A DNA stretch of 64,000 bases from Haloarcula amylolytica JCM 13557 (GTDB lineage Archaea; Halobacteriota; Halobacteria; Halobacteriales; Haloarculaceae): assembly GCF_000336615.1 (NCBI RefSeq), contig NZ_AOLW01000023.1, positions 13,597-77,596 of the forward strand, in the 5' to 3' direction. Shown here one piece after another: positions 8,319-17,584 of the stretch (position 1 is its first letter; the number at the start of each line of letters is the position of its first letter). The translations under genes and the position numbers were made by a program. A model generated the notes under the pieces. That model worked only from the letters and a program-made list of their open reading frames with translations. It had not been told where the DNA came from and did no database searches.

Positions 8319-9569
8319 TTATTCGGCCGGGGCGGGCGTCTGTGCCTTCACTTCTTCGAGGTCCACTTCCTTCTCCAGCAGCAGTTCCTTCTTCTCCGCG
8401 ACCTGACGCTCTTCGCGGATGAGCTGTTTGAACGCCGACTGCTGTGAGAGGTCGCCGATCAGCACGCCGCCGATGAGCTGTCCGTCCTCGAAGGCGAGAC
8501 GCCGCCACTCGCTGTCGGAGTACTTCCGTTCGGCCTCGTCGTCGCCGCGGGTCGGGTGCCCGAAGGAGAGGAACGGGAAGTCGAAGTGCGTGATGGAGTA
8601 CGAGGAGACCCAGCGGAACTCCTTCTCCTCGGCGTCTGCGACCATGTTGGTCCCGGCGACCGACCCCTGCTCCTTGGCCGAGCCCCACGCGCCGTTTTGC
8701 GCCTGGGAGTCGAGGATGGTGTCGTAGAACTGGGTGAGGTCGCCCGCGGCGTAGATGTCCTCGATGTTGGTCTGCATATACTCGTCGACGACGACGCCGT
8801 CGTCGAGTTCGAGCCCGGTTCCGTTGAGGAACTCGGTGTTGAAGTTCAGGCCGATAGCGACGCCGGCCCACTCGCCGTCGTAGTGGTTGCCGTCGGGGTC
8901 GACGGCACCGGTGACGTGGCCGTCGTCGTCGACTTCGAAGTGGTCGACGCCGGACTCGAAGACGGGTTCGACGCCGTTCTCTTCGAGGGCCTCGTGGATG
9001 ATCTCCGCGCCGTCCTCCGAGAGCGCGTAGCGCCACCAGCGGTTGCCACGCATCAGGTACTTCGCGTCGATTTCCTGTGCGGCACAGACCGCCGCGAGGT
9101 CGATCCCGAGCAGTCCCGCCCCGACGATGATGCCCTGGTCGGACTCGTCAGCGTGCTCGCGGATGCCACGCGCGTCCTGGAACGTCCAGAAGTGGTGGAT
9201 GCCGTCGGCGTCGCTGTTCTCGACCGGGAGCTGTGCCGGCGTCCCACCCGTGGCCACCAGCAGCTTGTCGTACTCGTAGGTATCCCCCTTGTGGGTGTGG
9301 ATCTCGTGAGCGTCGGGATCGATGTCCGTTACGTGGGTGTTCAGCTGCAGGTCGATATCACGCTCGTCGTACCACTCCGGCTCGTGGATGGAGATCGGCG
9401 CTTCCGGCAGCTTCCCCTTGGCGAACTCCTTGATGAGGATCCGGTTGTACAGTGCCTCCCCCTCGTCGGTCAGGACTGTGACCGACGCGTCCGGGTCCGC
9501 TTCCCGGATTGTCTCGGCTGCGGACGCACCCGCGATGCCGTCACCGATGATTACGTGCGACGTGCTCAT
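8319..9569 (-). CDS. NAD(P)/FAD-dependent oxidoreductase (pyridine nucleotide-disulfide type)
   Basis: 416 residues. The N-terminal FAD motif is IIGDGIAGASAAETI, the usual GxGxxG with Asp in the second slot. The NAD(P) motif GIIVGAGLLGIDLA is at about 148-160 and the second FAD-binding motif IYAAGDLTQFYD at about 272-283. The layout matches ferredoxin/rubredoxin reductase-like and nitrite-reductase-like FAD proteins. A C-terminal 40-residue charged helix (EERQVAEKKELLLEKEVD) is an unusual tail and may form a coiled coil. The electron acceptor cannot be read from sequence. A TATA-like CATTAAG lies about 27 nt before the start. Confidence 0.9.
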   Translation of the reverse strand: MSTSHVIIGDGIAGASAAETIREADPDASVTVLTDEGEALYNRILIKEFAKGKLPEAPISIHEPEWYDERDIDLQLNTHVTDIDPDAHEIHTHKGDTYEYDKLLVATGGTPAQLPVENSDADGIHHFWTFQDARGIREHADESDQGIIVGAGLLGIDLAAVCAAQEIDAKYLMRGNRWWRYALSEDGAEIIHEALEENGVEPVFESGVDHFEVDDDGHVTGAVDPDGNHYDGEWAGVAIGLNFNTEFLNGTGLELDDGVVVDEYMQTNIEDIYAAGDLTQFYDTILDSQAQNGAWGSAKEQGSVAGTNMVADAEEKEFRWVSSYSITHFDFPFLSFGHPTRGDDEAERKYSDSEWRRLAFEDGQLIGGVLIGDLSQQSAFKQLIREERQVAEKKELLLEKEVDLEEVKAQTPAPAE

Positions 9570-9690
9570 GTACGGGCGGTACGAAATCAGGCTTAATGTG
9601 GATTGCTATCTGCGTATCGTTTGCGATAGCGCACTGAAGACACCGATAGTCGGGGATTTGAAGGCGCTGTAGCCCGTATTCGTGACTGAA

Positions 9691-10299
9691 ATGAAAATAT
9701 ACCAGAACCCGCGCCACTGGGCGAGCAAGAAGGCGCTGACCACACCCGGCGTCCGGTCGGTGGCCAACTACGGGCTGGTGAAACTCCACACAAAGATCTT
9801 CCTCGGGAAGGCCGACGAGGCCCACCGGGAGGAGCGGCGTGACCACCTCGACGACTTCTTCGACGCCACGATGGACACCTACGTGGCCGCGCTCCAGGCG
9901 GAGTACTCGGAGGCCGAGGCCCGGGAGATCACCCACATCCAGGCGAATTTCGACTTCTACAACCACGGCTGGACGGAGATGATGGAGTTCCCGGCCGACG
10001 AACTCGAAGCCCACTACGAGCGGTACGCGGATTTCTTCGACGCCCACGGCATCACCATCGACGACCCGCTCGGGACGTTCCGCCCAGCCGGTGGCGTTGC
10101 CGACGCACCGTCGACGCCGGAGCGGCTGGACGAGCCGGAACACCCCCACGCCGTCGGTGGCTTCGCCGACGACGTCTACGTCGAAACCGAGGACGGCGAG
10201 ATGATCGTCGGCGGCGGCCGCGAGGAACCGGACGACGTGAGCGCGGCCGACGCGCCGGTCGTCGACGAGGACGACGTGGAAAGCGCGGCCGGCGACTGA
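9691..10299 (+). CDS. Conserved haloarchaeal protein (DUF6149-like)
   Basis: 202 residues from the ATG giving MKIYQNPRHWASKKAL; a GTG 9 nt upstream is possible. The N-terminal 140 residues are largely helical, with aromatic and His residues (EITHIQANFDFYNHGWTEMM) that could form a metal or cofactor site. The last 60 residues are acidic and low-complexity. From memory it fits the haloarchaeal family DUF6149. It is divergent from the FAD oxidoreductase, sharing a 120-bp promoter region, so the two may be controlled together. Confidence 0.75.
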   Translation: MKIYQNPRHWASKKALTTPGVRSVANYGLVKLHTKIFLGKADEAHREERRDHLDDFFDATMDTYVAALQAEYSEAEAREITHIQANFDFYNHGWTEMMEFPADELEAHYERYADFFDAHGITIDDPLGTFRPAGGVADAPSTPERLDEPEHPHAVGGFADDVYVETEDGEMIVGGGREEPDDVSAADAPVVDEDDVESAAGD

Positions 10300-10360
10300 T
10301 TCGGGCGACACACCGAATTGGGCTTTCCGATAGAGAACAGATTTGAGGGCAGCAGAGCGC

Positions 10361-11722
10361 TCAGCGGCGGGCTTCCGAAAGCGGCGAATCGTCGGTTTTC
10401 GTCGCCGCTGACGGGTTGCGTGCGATCCGATCGGCGCACTCGAAGCCCGCGACGATACCGCCGTTGAGCGAGCGCTCCGGATACTGGGCACGCGAGGCCA
10501 TCCCGGCGTAGTAGAGACCGTCCGCGACGGCGTCGCCGAGGTCGTAGGGGATGACCATGTCCAGATAGCCGCGCTCGTACACCGGTGCCGTCCGGGGGTT
10601 GCGGCCCGTCCGAATCCAGTTGACGGCGTCGCGGTCGAACTCGGGGAAGAGGGATTCGATGCCCTGCAGCCACGTCTCGGCGACTTCGTCGTCGGTCTGT
10701 TGCCAGATGGCTTCGGATTCGTCCTGGATGTAACGAGCGACGTACAGCAGATGCTCGCCGCCGTACCGCTCGGCGGAGACGAAGTTCGTGTGTTCGATGA
10801 GCGCGCCGAAGGGGGCGTCGTCGGCGATGTTCAGCCAGTACGTATCCAGCAGGGGTTCGTCCATACTGATGACCGAACACACCGTCCCCTGGAAATCGAT
10901 ATCGCAGGTGTAGCCGGTCAACGCCTCCAGTACGTTCGGCATCGCCGCGACGACGACGTCGTCGGCTTCGTGAACCGTCGTCTCGGTTCCGTCCGTGGCC
11001 GTCAACGACGAGACGGTCCCGCCGCTCGTATCGACCTCGGTCACGCGCGTGCCCGTGGAGATATTTTCGCGGCCGACGGCGTCGACCAGCGCGTCGAGCA
11101 GTCGGCCGAATCCGCCGTCGAAGTAGCCCAGAATCTCGCCGTTCAGGATGTCCCGCTCGCCGCGAAACTTGACCCGCCCGAGCAGCCACGCGGCGCTCAC
11201 GTCGTCTTTCCGGTCGCCGAACTTCGCGTCGAGCAGCGGCTCGAAGAAGTTCTCGTAGACGCCCCGGCTGGTGTGCTCGACGACGAACTCCTCGATGGGA
11301 ACGTCCTCGAAGTCCTCTAAGCGTTCGTAGGTGTCGAACTTCGGGACGCCGCCGCGAACGTCGATGTCGAGGACGAGCATCCCCAGCCGGAACGTGTCGT
11401 ACAGCGAGAGATGCGGGTACGAGAGGATCTCCCAGGGCTTGTCCATGGAGTGGACGACGCCGTCGACGTAGTAGGCGTTCTTCCCGATGTGCCACTCGAC
11501 CGCGTCACCGAGGCCCAGGTCCTCGGCGAGTTCGACGATGGTTTCCTCGGATTTCGAGAGGTGGTGATAGAACTTCTCGATGGGGTCCCCGGCCGTCTCG
11601 TAGGTCGCTGCCAGGCCGCCCAGATCCTCGCTCGCTTCGAACACACGGACCTCGTGGCCGCGTTGCTGGAGCCGGTACGCTGCCGAGAGGCCGGCGATAC
11701 CGCCACCGACGACGCCAATCAT
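10361..11722 (-). CDS. FAD-dependent amine oxidase / protoporphyrinogen oxidase-like protein
   Basis: 453 residues. It opens with a dinucleotide-binding motif VVGGGIAGLSAAYRLQQRGH followed by VRVFEASEDLGGLA, typical of the flavin amine oxidase family. A C-terminal FAD contact appears in LYYAGMASRAQYPERSLNGG. Relatives include HemG-type protoporphyrinogen oxidase, phytoene desaturase-like enzymes and UDP-galactopyranose mutase-like proteins, and the substrate cannot be chosen from sequence. It starts only 11 bp after the stop of the upstream 7TM histidine kinase on the same strand, so co-transcription is likely. Confidence 0.88.
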   Translation of the reverse strand: MIGVVGGGIAGLSAAYRLQQRGHEVRVFEASEDLGGLAATYETAGDPIEKFYHHLSKSEETIVELAEDLGLGDAVEWHIGKNAYYVDGVVHSMDKPWEILSYPHLSLYDTFRLGMLVLDIDVRGGVPKFDTYERLEDFEDVPIEEFVVEHTSRGVYENFFEPLLDAKFGDRKDDVSAAWLLGRVKFRGERDILNGEILGYFDGGFGRLLDALVDAVGRENISTGTRVTEVDTSGGTVSSLTATDGTETTVHEADDVVVAAMPNVLEALTGYTCDIDFQGTVCSVISMDEPLLDTYWLNIADDAPFGALIEHTNFVSAERYGGEHLLYVARYIQDESEAIWQQTDDEVAETWLQGIESLFPEFDRDAVNWIRTGRNPRTAPVYERGYLDMVIPYDLGDAVADGLYYAGMASRAQYPERSLNGGIVAGFECADRIARNPSAATKTDDSPLSEARR

Positions 11723-11733
11723 ACCCCGACCTA

Positions 11734-13965
11734 TCAGCGGTCGTGGGATTTAGTTTGCGCTTCGGTCGCCGCCGTCTCCGTGTCGTCGGGTCCGAAGTCA
11801 TCTTCCGCCTCATCACCCGTCACCGCCTGCTGGAATTCGAGGATCGCGACGGTCCCCGTCGGGTGGTTGTCCTCGAACCAGAGCGTCCCGCCGTACAGGT
11901 CCATCATGACTGAGACGAAGTAGAGGCCGAAGCCGCCGGCGGTCTGGTCGGGGGAGAGCCCGCGTTCGAACACCGTCGTCTTCAGTTCGTCGCTCATTCC
12001 GGGGCCGTCGTCGGCGATACGGACCTGCAGCCAGTCGCTGGCCTGCTGGACCGAGACGGCCACTTGCGGGGTGTCGGCGTTGTTGTGGTCGACCGCGTTC
12101 CGGAGGATGCTCAGGAGGACCTCTTCGAGCAGTGCGTTCGCCTGCACGCTGTAGTCTCCGACCAGTTCACAGGAGACCGATACCGACTCGTACTCGACCC
12201 GGAGCGACTCAATCGAGCGACGGAGCGTGGCGTTGAGGTCGACGGCGTCCAACCGCTCAGCTTCGCTCGCCGTCACGGTGTTGTTGATATCCCGGATCGT
12301 TTCGCTCATCTCCGTGAGCTTCCCACACCAGTTGCTGATGCTGTCGAGATGCCGTCGTTTCGACCGCGGCACGTCGGTTCTGATGTGCTCCGCGCGGCCG
12401 CGGATGACGACCATCGCGTTGTGCAGCGAGTGTCTGAGGACGCCGTTGAAGAACTCGATCTGCTCGCGGCGTCGCTGGACAGAACTTCGGCTCTGGCGGA
12501 GTTCGCGCTCGCGTTCGACCTGGTCGAGGGCTACCTGCGTCGTCTGTGCGAGAATCGCGGCGTACCGCCTGTCCTCCGTGGCGAGGGTGCTGTCGTGGGA
12601 CGTAATCGCCATCACGCCGTGGGAGCCAAGCGGCAGCATCAGCGCGTTGTCCAGTGGGTCGAGTCCGTCCTTATCGAGCGAGACGGCCTGTATCTCACCG
12701 GTTTTGTACGTCTTCCAGAGTTTGCTTTCGGGCTCGTCCGTCGGCGAGGCGTACAGCAGTTCGTCCTCGACGTGTTCCGCAATCGATTCGCTAATGACGG
12801 CCGGTTCGAGGATGCCGTCGTCTTCGAGGAACACGCCCGCCGCGTTCTGGTCGAGGACGGCCGTCGCGAACTCGACAGCCATCTCCGCGACCGCCTCGGC
12901 GGTCTCGGCCTCGATGAACTGCTGGGTCGCGGCCTGCAGCGCTTCGAGTCGGTCCTGACGGCGCTGCTGGCCGGTCACGTCCCTGAGAACGACGAGCCGA
13001 CCGCGTTCCGTCCCGGACTGGTCGGTGAGGCTCGTCGTCTGTGGGTTGTAGTACGTGAACGAATCTCCGAACGAGAACACCTCGCCACGCTCGATGTGGT
13101 CAACGAGCCCCGGGACGAGGTCGTCAAGTAGCTCTCCGTCGGGGTCCGGGTGATCCAGCGCGCTGGCCGCCGCGGCGTTGTAATCAATGATGACACAGTC
13201 GTCGTTGAGAGCGATGACTGGGTCGGGGAGGTTGTCGACGAGGGTGTCACCCGACAGCGTCGTCACAGACAGCGATTCGTCCTTGAACAGTACCCAGCCG
13301 ACGAGCACCGCGTTGAGCGAGAACGCTACCGGCGTGAAGTCGATGGCCGGGTGCGGCGTGTAGCCGAAATCATACAGCACAGCGACGAATATCGGAAGGC
13401 CGGTTCCGATAATGATCGCCGCTGTCTGTCGCCGATAGACGTTCTGCGACCGGAACAAGAACTCGATCAGGAGTGCGTATCCGAGCAGTAACAGCCCGTA
13501 ACTGACGGCGAGAAGTACCGCGAACGTGGGACCGCGCTGGATGGCGACCAGCGTCGTACCGAGCTGAGTGACAGGCACGGCCGCCACTTCGACGAGGTCG
13601 TGTGCCTGGTCCGTCAGCAGTAATAGCACGTCCGCGTTCACCACGAGAAACAGCGAGACGAGAGACGATGGCCGAAGCCACGACTGTCGGCCGGTGTAGA
13701 CGAGCGCGAAGACGACCCAGAGCCCGATGACCTGCATAGCGGCGGTTCGCGACAGCAGGTACACTGTCCTGACAGCGGCGGGGTCCGAAACGACTATCTG
13801 CCATATCGAGATAGCACACCAGCAGCCCCCAGCGACCGCGAGCCAGCCGTACTGGCGAGCGCCGGGGACATCCTGGTTTCGGGCGGCGACGACAGCGATT
13901 GCGAAACCGATGAGCGCCCCACCCGCGTTCCCGAGGATGGCGACCGTGGCGATGTCGACATCCAT
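11734..13965 (-). CDS. 7TM-PAS-GAF histidine kinase
   Basis: 743 residues from the ATG giving MDVDIATVAIL; the open frame runs upstream through thrB but has no merit there. Residues 1-225 hold seven membrane spans like the N-terminal 7TM region of haloarchaeal kinases. A PAS domain follows at about 240-335 (LVDNLPDPVIALNDD), a GAF-like domain at 345-490, an H-box with His512 in GVLRHSLHNAMVV, and an HATPase domain with N-box SILRNAVDHNN and G-box DDGPGMSDE. It is a membrane sensor that autophosphorylates on His and passes the phosphate to an unlinked regulator. The signal is unknown. It is divergent from thrB across 123 bp. Confidence 0.92.
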   Translation of the reverse strand: MDVDIATVAILGNAGGALIGFAIAVVAARNQDVPGARQYGWLAVAGGCWCAISIWQIVVSDPAAVRTVYLLSRTAAMQVIGLWVVFALVYTGRQSWLRPSSLVSLFLVVNADVLLLLTDQAHDLVEVAAVPVTQLGTTLVAIQRGPTFAVLLAVSYGLLLLGYALLIEFLFRSQNVYRRQTAAIIIGTGLPIFVAVLYDFGYTPHPAIDFTPVAFSLNAVLVGWVLFKDESLSVTTLSGDTLVDNLPDPVIALNDDCVIIDYNAAAASALDHPDPDGELLDDLVPGLVDHIERGEVFSFGDSFTYYNPQTTSLTDQSGTERGRLVVLRDVTGQQRRQDRLEALQAATQQFIEAETAEAVAEMAVEFATAVLDQNAAGVFLEDDGILEPAVISESIAEHVEDELLYASPTDEPESKLWKTYKTGEIQAVSLDKDGLDPLDNALMLPLGSHGVMAITSHDSTLATEDRRYAAILAQTTQVALDQVERERELRQSRSSVQRRREQIEFFNGVLRHSLHNAMVVIRGRAEHIRTDVPRSKRRHLDSISNWCGKLTEMSETIRDINNTVTASEAERLDAVDLNATLRRSIESLRVEYESVSVSCELVGDYSVQANALLEEVLLSILRNAVDHNNADTPQVAVSVQQASDWLQVRIADDGPGMSDELKTTVFERGLSPDQTAGGFGLYFVSVMMDLYGGTLWFEDNHPTGTVAILEFQQAVTGDEAEDDFGPDDTETAATEAQTKSHDR

Positions 13966-14088
13966 ATCGATACCTATTCCAACGTCAGGTTTCCCTGTAT
14001 TATGCCTTTGGGCCGCGTTCTCAGTACTGCGAAACGGCCACAGTGTCGGTTCGCTACCTTTTTGCCTACACTGCTGAAATTCGCAGGC

Positions 14089-14964
14089 ATGCTGACAGTC
14101 CGGGCGCCGGCTACCAGTGCGAACCTCGGGAGCGGCTTCGACGTGTTCGGCGTCGCACTGGAGCGTCCGGCCGACGTCGTCCGTCTGGAGAAGGCCGACC
14201 GGGTCACCATCGAAATGACTGGCGCTGGCAGCCAGTATATCCCGGAGGACCCCGACAAAAACACCGTCGGCGCGGTCGCCGAGGCGCTTGATGCGCCGGC
14301 CCACATTCAGATAGACAAGGGTGTCCGTCCCGCATCGGGGCTTGGCTCCTCCGCGGCCAGCGCCGCCGCGGCGGCCGTCGGGCTGAACGAACTGTACGAC
14401 CGCGGCTACTCCCGCGAGGAACTGGTTCCCATCGCCGCCAAGGGCGAGGCCGTCGTCTCCGGGGACGCCCACGACGACAACGTCGCCCCCTCGATAATGG
14501 GCGGGTTCACCATCGCGACTGACAAGGGCGTCACGCAGGTCGACGCCGACATCCCCCTCGTCGCGTGTCTCCCCGACATCGTCGTTTCCACGCGGGACGC
14601 GCGCAACGTCGTCCCCGAGACCGCCCGCGTCGATCAGATGGTAGAGACGGTTGGCAACGCCGCGTCGCTGACGACGGGGATGCATCGCGACGACCCCGAA
14701 CTCGTCGGCCAGGGGATGCACGACACCGTCGTGACGCCGGCCCGCGCGCAACTCATCGACGGCTACGAGCAGGTCCGCGAGGCCGCGCTGGCGGCCGGAG
14801 CCACCGGCGTCACTATCTCCGGAGCCGGACCGACGGTTATCGCCGCCTGCGCCGAGGAAGACCGCCGGAAAATCGCGAGCACGATGCTCGACGCTTTCGG
14901 TGAGCGCGGCGTCGACGCCCGCGTGTACCAGACCCGAATCGGCGGCGGCGCTGAAGTGTTCTGA
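14089..14964 (+). CDS. thrB: Homoserine kinase
   Basis: 291 residues, the normal length for a GHMP-family homoserine kinase, which makes O-phosphohomoserine in threonine synthesis. Visible motifs are LTVRAPATSANLGSGFD at the N-terminus, the phosphate-binding loop ASGLGSSAASAAAAAVG near residue 85, and a C-terminal glycine motif VTISGAGPTVIAAC. The open frame extends 87 nt upstream, but the ATG giving MLTVRAPATSANLG fits the family start. The mobile Gly/Ser loop and the substrate-site region HDDNVAPSIMGG are intact. It stands alone, with no other threonine genes beside it. Confidence 0.97.
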   Translation: MLTVRAPATSANLGSGFDVFGVALERPADVVRLEKADRVTIEMTGAGSQYIPEDPDKNTVGAVAEALDAPAHIQIDKGVRPASGLGSSAASAAAAAVGLNELYDRGYSREELVPIAAKGEAVVSGDAHDDNVAPSIMGGFTIATDKGVTQVDADIPLVACLPDIVVSTRDARNVVPETARVDQMVETVGNAASLTTGMHRDDPELVGQGMHDTVVTPARAQLIDGYEQVREAALAAGATGVTISGAGPTVIAACAEEDRRKIASTMLDAFGERGVDARVYQTRIGGGAEVF

Positions 14965-15089
14965 GACCGTCCGCAGGTCCGAGCCGGCACCTCTGCGAGT
15001 AGCGGCTGGTTCCGTTTCGAAGGCAGTCGTCAAGGAGTCTGAACGAGCATTCCCGTCAGCGCGACGGAGAACTACCCCGCTGGGCGACG

Positions 15090-15168
15090 AGATGTCTGTA
15101 CTGCGTTATAGCACTATGTACTGCTATTAGTAACAACAAGGCGTCTCGCCGAGCTACCTGAACTATCA
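15090..15168 (+). promoter_or_regulatory. Promoter region of PAS kinase
   Basis: The 204 bp between thrB and the PAS kinase have no gene. AT-rich elements CGTTATAGCA and GCTATTAGTAAC occur about 60 and 40 nt before the ATG at 15169. Either could act as a TATA box. No terminator-like hairpin is obvious after thrB. Confidence 0.4.
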
Positions 15169-16218
15169 ATGGCATCTCAGACGGGGCACGCGCTTCCAGC
15201 AGCATACGACGCGCTCAACATCGGCATCGCACTGTACGACCCCGACAGTGGTGCTATTCTGGACGGCAATGAACGGCTGGCAGAGATATTCGGATACTCG
15301 GTTTCGGAGTTGCGCGAGCGGTCGATCAGCGAGTACACCGCAAACACATTCGTCCACTCTGTCGCCGATTTCAGGTCCCGGTTGCAGGACAGCGCCGCGG
15401 GCGAGTCGCGCCAGTTCACCTGGCGGATCAAACGGGCGGACGGCGAGCTCATCTGGGCCCGGATTCACCTCTCGGAACGGGTCGTGTCCGGGGGGACGTA
15501 CGTCTGTGCGGAGATCCGTGACATCACGGAGTACTTCGAGACACACCACCGCGAGGAGCTCCTCTGGCGGATACTGCGACACAACCTGCGGAACGAAGCG
15601 ACAGTCATCGCCGGAAACACGGCTCGTATCACAGCTTCAGCCGGGACTGAGGCCGTGCGGGACGCCAGCAAGACGATTCGGTCCCGCGTCGAAAACCTCA
15701 CAAACATCGTCGAATCCGTCAAGCAGATCGAACGGGCAGTCGCGCGCCCCGGCACAGACTACACTCGCTGTCACGTCACGCGCAGGGTACGAGGTATCGT
15801 GAACACCATCCTGACCGACTACCCTACTTCAGAGATTACCGTTACCGAACGGGCGGAGCTGTGGGTAGACAGCAATGACGCATTCACATACGCACTTACC
15901 CACGCCATCGAGAACGCAATCATTCACAGTGAGGCTGTCACCCCGTCAGTCGAGGTACGCATCGGTCCGTCACCGAACACCGGCCGAGTGGAGATTTGCA
16001 TTCGTGATTCGAACCCGCCGATTCCAGATACGGAGATCAGCGCGCTCTTCGACCCGACGCAGGCCACAGAAACGGCGCACGGTACCGGCGTCGGCCTGTT
16101 CGTCATGAAGTGGTGTATCGAGTCTCTCGGCGGTGAGCTCCGATTCGAGCGGAGCGGTGACGGGAACGCCGTCTTCTTCTATTTACCGGCGCGGGACCCG
16201 CCGGACGACCAGCAGTAG
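15169..16218 (+). CDS. PAS-domain histidine kinase (soluble)
   Basis: 349 residues, no membrane span. A PAS domain covers about 12-125 (YDALNIGIALYDPDSG to AEIRDITEYFE). The H-box has His138 in WRILRHNLRNEATV, the variant typical of haloarchaeal kinases. The HATPase domain has an N-box HAIENAIIHSE near residue 245, a D-box-like RDSNPPIPD in which the usual Gly is replaced, and a G2-box GTGVGLFVMKW. It lacks a receiver domain. The partner regulator is not adjacent, and the ligand or cofactor of the PAS domain cannot be deduced. Confidence 0.9.
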   Translation: MASQTGHALPAAYDALNIGIALYDPDSGAILDGNERLAEIFGYSVSELRERSISEYTANTFVHSVADFRSRLQDSAAGESRQFTWRIKRADGELIWARIHLSERVVSGGTYVCAEIRDITEYFETHHREELLWRILRHNLRNEATVIAGNTARITASAGTEAVRDASKTIRSRVENLTNIVESVKQIERAVARPGTDYTRCHVTRRVRGIVNTILTDYPTSEITVTERAELWVDSNDAFTYALTHAIENAIIHSEAVTPSVEVRIGPSPNTGRVEICIRDSNPPIPDTEISALFDPTQATETAHGTGVGLFVMKWCIESLGGELRFERSGDGNAVFFYLPARDPPDDQQ

Positions 16219-16289
16219 CGCGCCGGTCCTCGACTACGGGACGTGGTCGGGCAGATACTCAAACCGAGAAGCCAAAGACGAAAGGCAGG

Positions 16290-16742
16290 TCAGCCGCCCT
16301 GAATGTACTCGTTGCGAGCGTCGTGGAGCACTTCCTCAGCGTGACCGTCTGGGTCCGAAAGGTCAGGGTCGTAGACGGACTTGACTTCGCCGTCGGCCAG
16401 CACGAACGTCCGGCGGTCCGTCCGGCCGCCGCTGGTGTCCAGGCCGAACGCTTCGGCCACGGTCCCGTCGGGGTCGGCCAGCAGGTCGTACAGCAGGCCT
16501 TCCGCCTCGGCGAACTCGTCGTGGGTCGCCACGTCGTCCATCGAGACGCCGTAGACGGTGATACCGCCCTCGCGGAACTGCGGGAGGTGGTCCTGAAAAT
16601 CGCGGGCTTCAATGGTACAGCCGCCGGTGAAGTCCTCCGGGAAGAAGTACACCACTGTTGGCTCCTCGAAGTCAGGCGAGACTGTTTCGCCGAACTGGTT
16701 CTGTGCGCTGACCTCGGGTGCTGGCGCTCCGGGTTCGAGCAT
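16290..16742 (-). CDS. Peroxiredoxin, BCP/PrxQ family (1-Cys form)
   Basis: 150 residues from the ATG giving [16 protein letters not shown]; the frame extends 30 nt upstream without family support. The thioredoxin-like fold carries [20 protein letters not shown], with peroxidatic Cys42 in the TGGCT context. The resolving Cys five residues later in many BCPs is Arg47 here, so it must depend on an external thiol. It reduces H2O2 and organic hydroperoxides in the cytoplasm. It converges on the PAS kinase and is divergent from adk. Confidence 0.93.
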   Translation of the reverse strand: MLEPGAPAPEVSAQNQFGETVSPDFEEPTVVYFFPEDFTGGCTIEARDFQDHLPQFREGGITVYGVSMDDVATHDEFAEAEGLLYDLLADPDGTVAEAFGLDTSGGRTDRRTFVLADGEVKSVYDPDLSDPDGHAEEVLHDARNEYIQGG

Positions 16743-16846
16743 ATCATCGGTTGGTCGGCGGGGCCTACACACCTTTGGGTGGCGGCAGCACGACCCGACG
16801 GCAGGATTTGGACAACCATTTAACCGACCCGGGGGATACCAGAGAT

Positions 16847-17497
16847 ATGTCGAATCCGCGAATCCTGATTCTCGGGCCGCCGGGAGCCGGCAAAGGGACC
16901 CAGAGCGCCAACCTCGCCGAGGAGTACGGCGTCGAACACATCACGACCGGAGACGCGCTCCGGGGGAACAAGGACATGGACATCAGCGACATGGACACCG
17001 AGTACGACACGCCCCGCGAGTACATGGAAGCGGGCGACCTCGTGCCGGACGCGGTCGTCAACGCCATCGTCGACGAGGCGCTCTCCCAGGCCGACGGGTT
17101 CGTACTCGACGGCTACCCGCGCAATCTCGACCAGGCCGAGGAACTGGAAGGGATGACCGAACTCGACGTGATCCTCTCGCTCGACGTGTCCCGCGAGGAA
17201 CTGGTCGACCGACTCACGGGCCGGCGGGTCTGTGACGACTGCGGAACGAACTACCACGTCGAGTTCAATCAGCCCGAAGAGGACGGAGTCTGTGACGACT
17301 GTGGCGGCGACCTCATCCAGCGCGACGACGACAACGAGGAGTCCGTCCGCAACCGACTGGACGTGTTCGACGACAACACCGCACCGGTCATCGACCACTA
17401 CGGGGACCACGACGGCTTCGTCGCCGTCGATGGCGAACAGACCCCCGACGAGGTCTGGAGCGAGATTCAGGACGCCGTCGACGCACAGACGGCCTGA
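16847..17497 (+). CDS. adk: Adenylate kinase
   Basis: 216 residues from [12 protein letters not shown]; the frame is open upstream, but this ATG fits the family. The P-loop GPPGAGKGT is at residues 10-18, the AMP-binding [13 protein letters not shown] near 85-97, and a zinc-binding lid has two CxxC pairs (VCDDCG twice, about 125-150). It equilibrates ATP, AMP and ADP. It heads the adk - DUF106 - cmk - cbf5 block that in haloarchaea commonly follows secY, which is not seen here. Confidence 0.97.
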   Translation: MSNPRILILGPPGAGKGTQSANLAEEYGVEHITTGDALRGNKDMDISDMDTEYDTPREYMEAGDLVPDAVVNAIVDEALSQADGFVLDGYPRNLDQAEELEGMTELDVILSLDVSREELVDRLTGRRVCDDCGTNYHVEFNQPEEDGVCDDCGGDLIQRDDDNEESVRNRLDVFDDNTAPVIDHYGDHDGFVAVDGEQTPDEVWSEIQDAVDAQTA

Positions 17498-17584
17498 GAC
17501 GCGACGGAACCGCCGTTCGAGGCCGACATCGTCGAGACAGTCAGAGTAAAACGTTGATATGCCGTCGCACCTCAAGCACACACA

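Noticed and set aside
13966-15033. Upstream extension of the 7TM kinase frame
   Set aside because: It runs antisense through thrB. The kinase start MDVDIATVAIL precedes a normal 7TM region and there is no support upstream.
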